Assembly (NCBI GenBank): GCA_934099115.1
Contig: CAKOPK010000001.1
Location: 1 to 64,000 of the forward strand
Source: an uncultured Bacilli bacterium
GTDB taxonomy: Bacteria > Bacillota_I > Bacilli_A > RF39 > UBA660
Direction of reading: 5' to 3'
Length of the DNA: 64,000 bases
Shown here: in pieces, positions 63,409 to 64,000 of the stretch
Layout of the letters: the number at the start of each line of letters is the position of its first letter
Position numbering within the stretch: position 1 is the stretch's first letter
The notes under the pieces: model-generated
Databases searched by the model: none
The model's input: only the letters and a program-made list of their open reading frames with translations
What the model was told of the DNA's origin: nothing
Translations under genes and position numbers: made by a program

Positions 63409-64000
63409 TTACTTTCCTAAACAGAACTTACTAAATAAAGTATCTAATAGTTCATCTTGATAACTTTCACCAGTGATTTCTCCTAATAATTCCCATGAAG
63501 CTTTAATATCAATTGCTATCATATCAACTGGTATTTCATTTTCTACGCTTTCTAAAGCACTATTAATATGTTTTAAAGCTTCTTTTATTAAATTTATAAT
63601 ACGAGTACTGGATACTACTTCTAAATTATTTTCATTTATTTGTTCTAAATCAAATAATTCTACAATTTTATTTTTTAAGTTATCTAATCCATTATCATTT
63701 ACTGTATTTCCTGTTATATAATTATTTTCTAATTTTAGATTGTTAGTTAAATCAGACTTATTCACAAACGTTATGTGAGTTTTATCTTTTAGTTTAGCCA
63801 TTATTTCTTTATCTTCACTAGTTAATTCTTCATTATTATTTAATACATGAATTACTAAATCGGCATTTTCTATCATTTGATAAGATTTATCAACACCTAT
63901 TTGTTCTACTAAATCGGTTGTCTTTCTTATACCGGCGGTATCAATAAATTTTAAGCGTATTCCTTTTAGTTCAATTTGGCCTTCTACAATATCTCTTGTA
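63409..64000 (-). CDS. mnmE: tRNA modification GTPase MnmE, C-terminal part
   Basis: The gene runs off the right edge; about 196 codons are seen. The frame stays open from 63876, where a Met occurs, to the edge, reading TRDIVEG, then LKFIDTAGIRKTTDLVEQIGV (G3 DTAG and the K-loop region), and VNKSDL (G4). The C-terminal end has ELLGEITGESYQDELLDTLFSKFCLGK; the Cys near the end with GK is the conserved MnmE terminus (CxGK). It works with MnmG on U34 of tRNAs. The N-terminal formyl-THF-binding domain and Walker A lie outside the window. Confidence 0.96.
   Translation of the reverse strand, partial: TRDIVEGQIELKGIRLKFIDTAGIRKTTDLVEQIGVDKSYQMIENADLVIHVLNNNEELTSEDKEIMAKLKDKTHITFVNKSDLTNNLKLENNYITGNTVNDNGLDNLKNKIVELFDLEQINENNLEVVSSTRIINLIKEALKHINSALESVENEIPVDMIAIDIKASWELLGEITGESYQDELLDTLFSKFCLGK

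Noticed and set aside
1..64000. CRISPR array or prophage
   Set aside because: No regularly spaced repeats, cas genes or phage structural genes are visible.

Overview
This window comes from an AT-rich, Gram-positive-type bacterium (Bacillota). The evidence is strong AGGAGG-type ribosome binding sites, a T-box in front of pheST, a str operon (rpsL-rpsG-fusA, then tuf), lgt, an LtaS-like synthase, TagO/TagA-type glycopolymer enzymes, and TGA used as a stop with Trp read from TGG. An uncultured gut Bacilli lineage of the RF39 or Mollicutes-like kind would fit, but that is an inference from gene style, not from a marker search. Most genes lie on the minus strand. The mnmE-mnmG-rsmG...parB block at the right end is typical of oriC surroundings, so the origin probably lies to the right and most genes run with replication.

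Layout. 1-3.2 kb: LysM, PH-like and unknown proteins plus a remnant of a response regulator. 3.2-10.2 kb: ftsH, tilS, a possible HopA1-like protein, and ftsE-ftsX with an M23 peptidase. 10.3-15.8 kb: a TasA-like secreted protein, an unknown protein, T-box-controlled pheS-pheT, rubrerythrin. 15.8-20.1 kb: a plus-strand island with a divergent XRE regulator, a Ca2+-type P-type ATPase, an unknown partner gene and decayed IS91-like sequences. 20.1-27.7 kb: DUF3048 protein, tuf, fusA, rpsG, rpsL, trxB, lgt. 27.8-33 kb: two tandem-HTH regulators, an LtaS-like synthase, GtrA, a secreted DUF6273-like protein. 33.1-53.0 kb: a large surface-glycopolymer cluster interrupted by an IS110-family element. 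53.2-58.9 kb: a YugP-like protein without its zinc motif, cysS, secG, tRNA-His, a DUF3761 protein, a LigD-type phosphoesterase-polymerase fusion and ParB. 59-64 kb: an HExxH protein, rsmG, mnmG and the 3' part of mnmE.

How the genes work together. The glycopolymer cluster holds a TagO/WecA-like initiating transferase, a UDP-GlcNAc 2-epimerase and a TagA-family transferase, which together could make a GlcNAc-ManNAc lipid-linked unit. It also holds many glycosyltransferases (GT2, GT4, GT32, GT-C), a Wzx-like flippase and a Wzy/WaaL-like polymerase or ligase. A UbiA-family enzyme resembling decaprenyl-phosphate phosphoribosyltransferase, with GtrA and GT-C proteins, suggests a second, polyprenyl-phosphate-linked sugar donor. 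FtsE-FtsX and the coiled-coil M23 protein form a division-linked wall hydrolase module.

Most notable points: the IS110 element with a sigma-A-like promoter and about 220 non-coding bases in the place expected for a bridge RNA; a LigD-like protein lacking its ligase domain, whose ribosome binding site lies inside the preceding terminator hairpin; a YugP homologue without HExxH; FtsH with a Rho-N/SAP-like C-terminal tail; and a CTTCAA/TTGAAG operator between the XRE regulator and the P-type ATPase. All start choices and family calls are from reading the sequence; no database search was possible.
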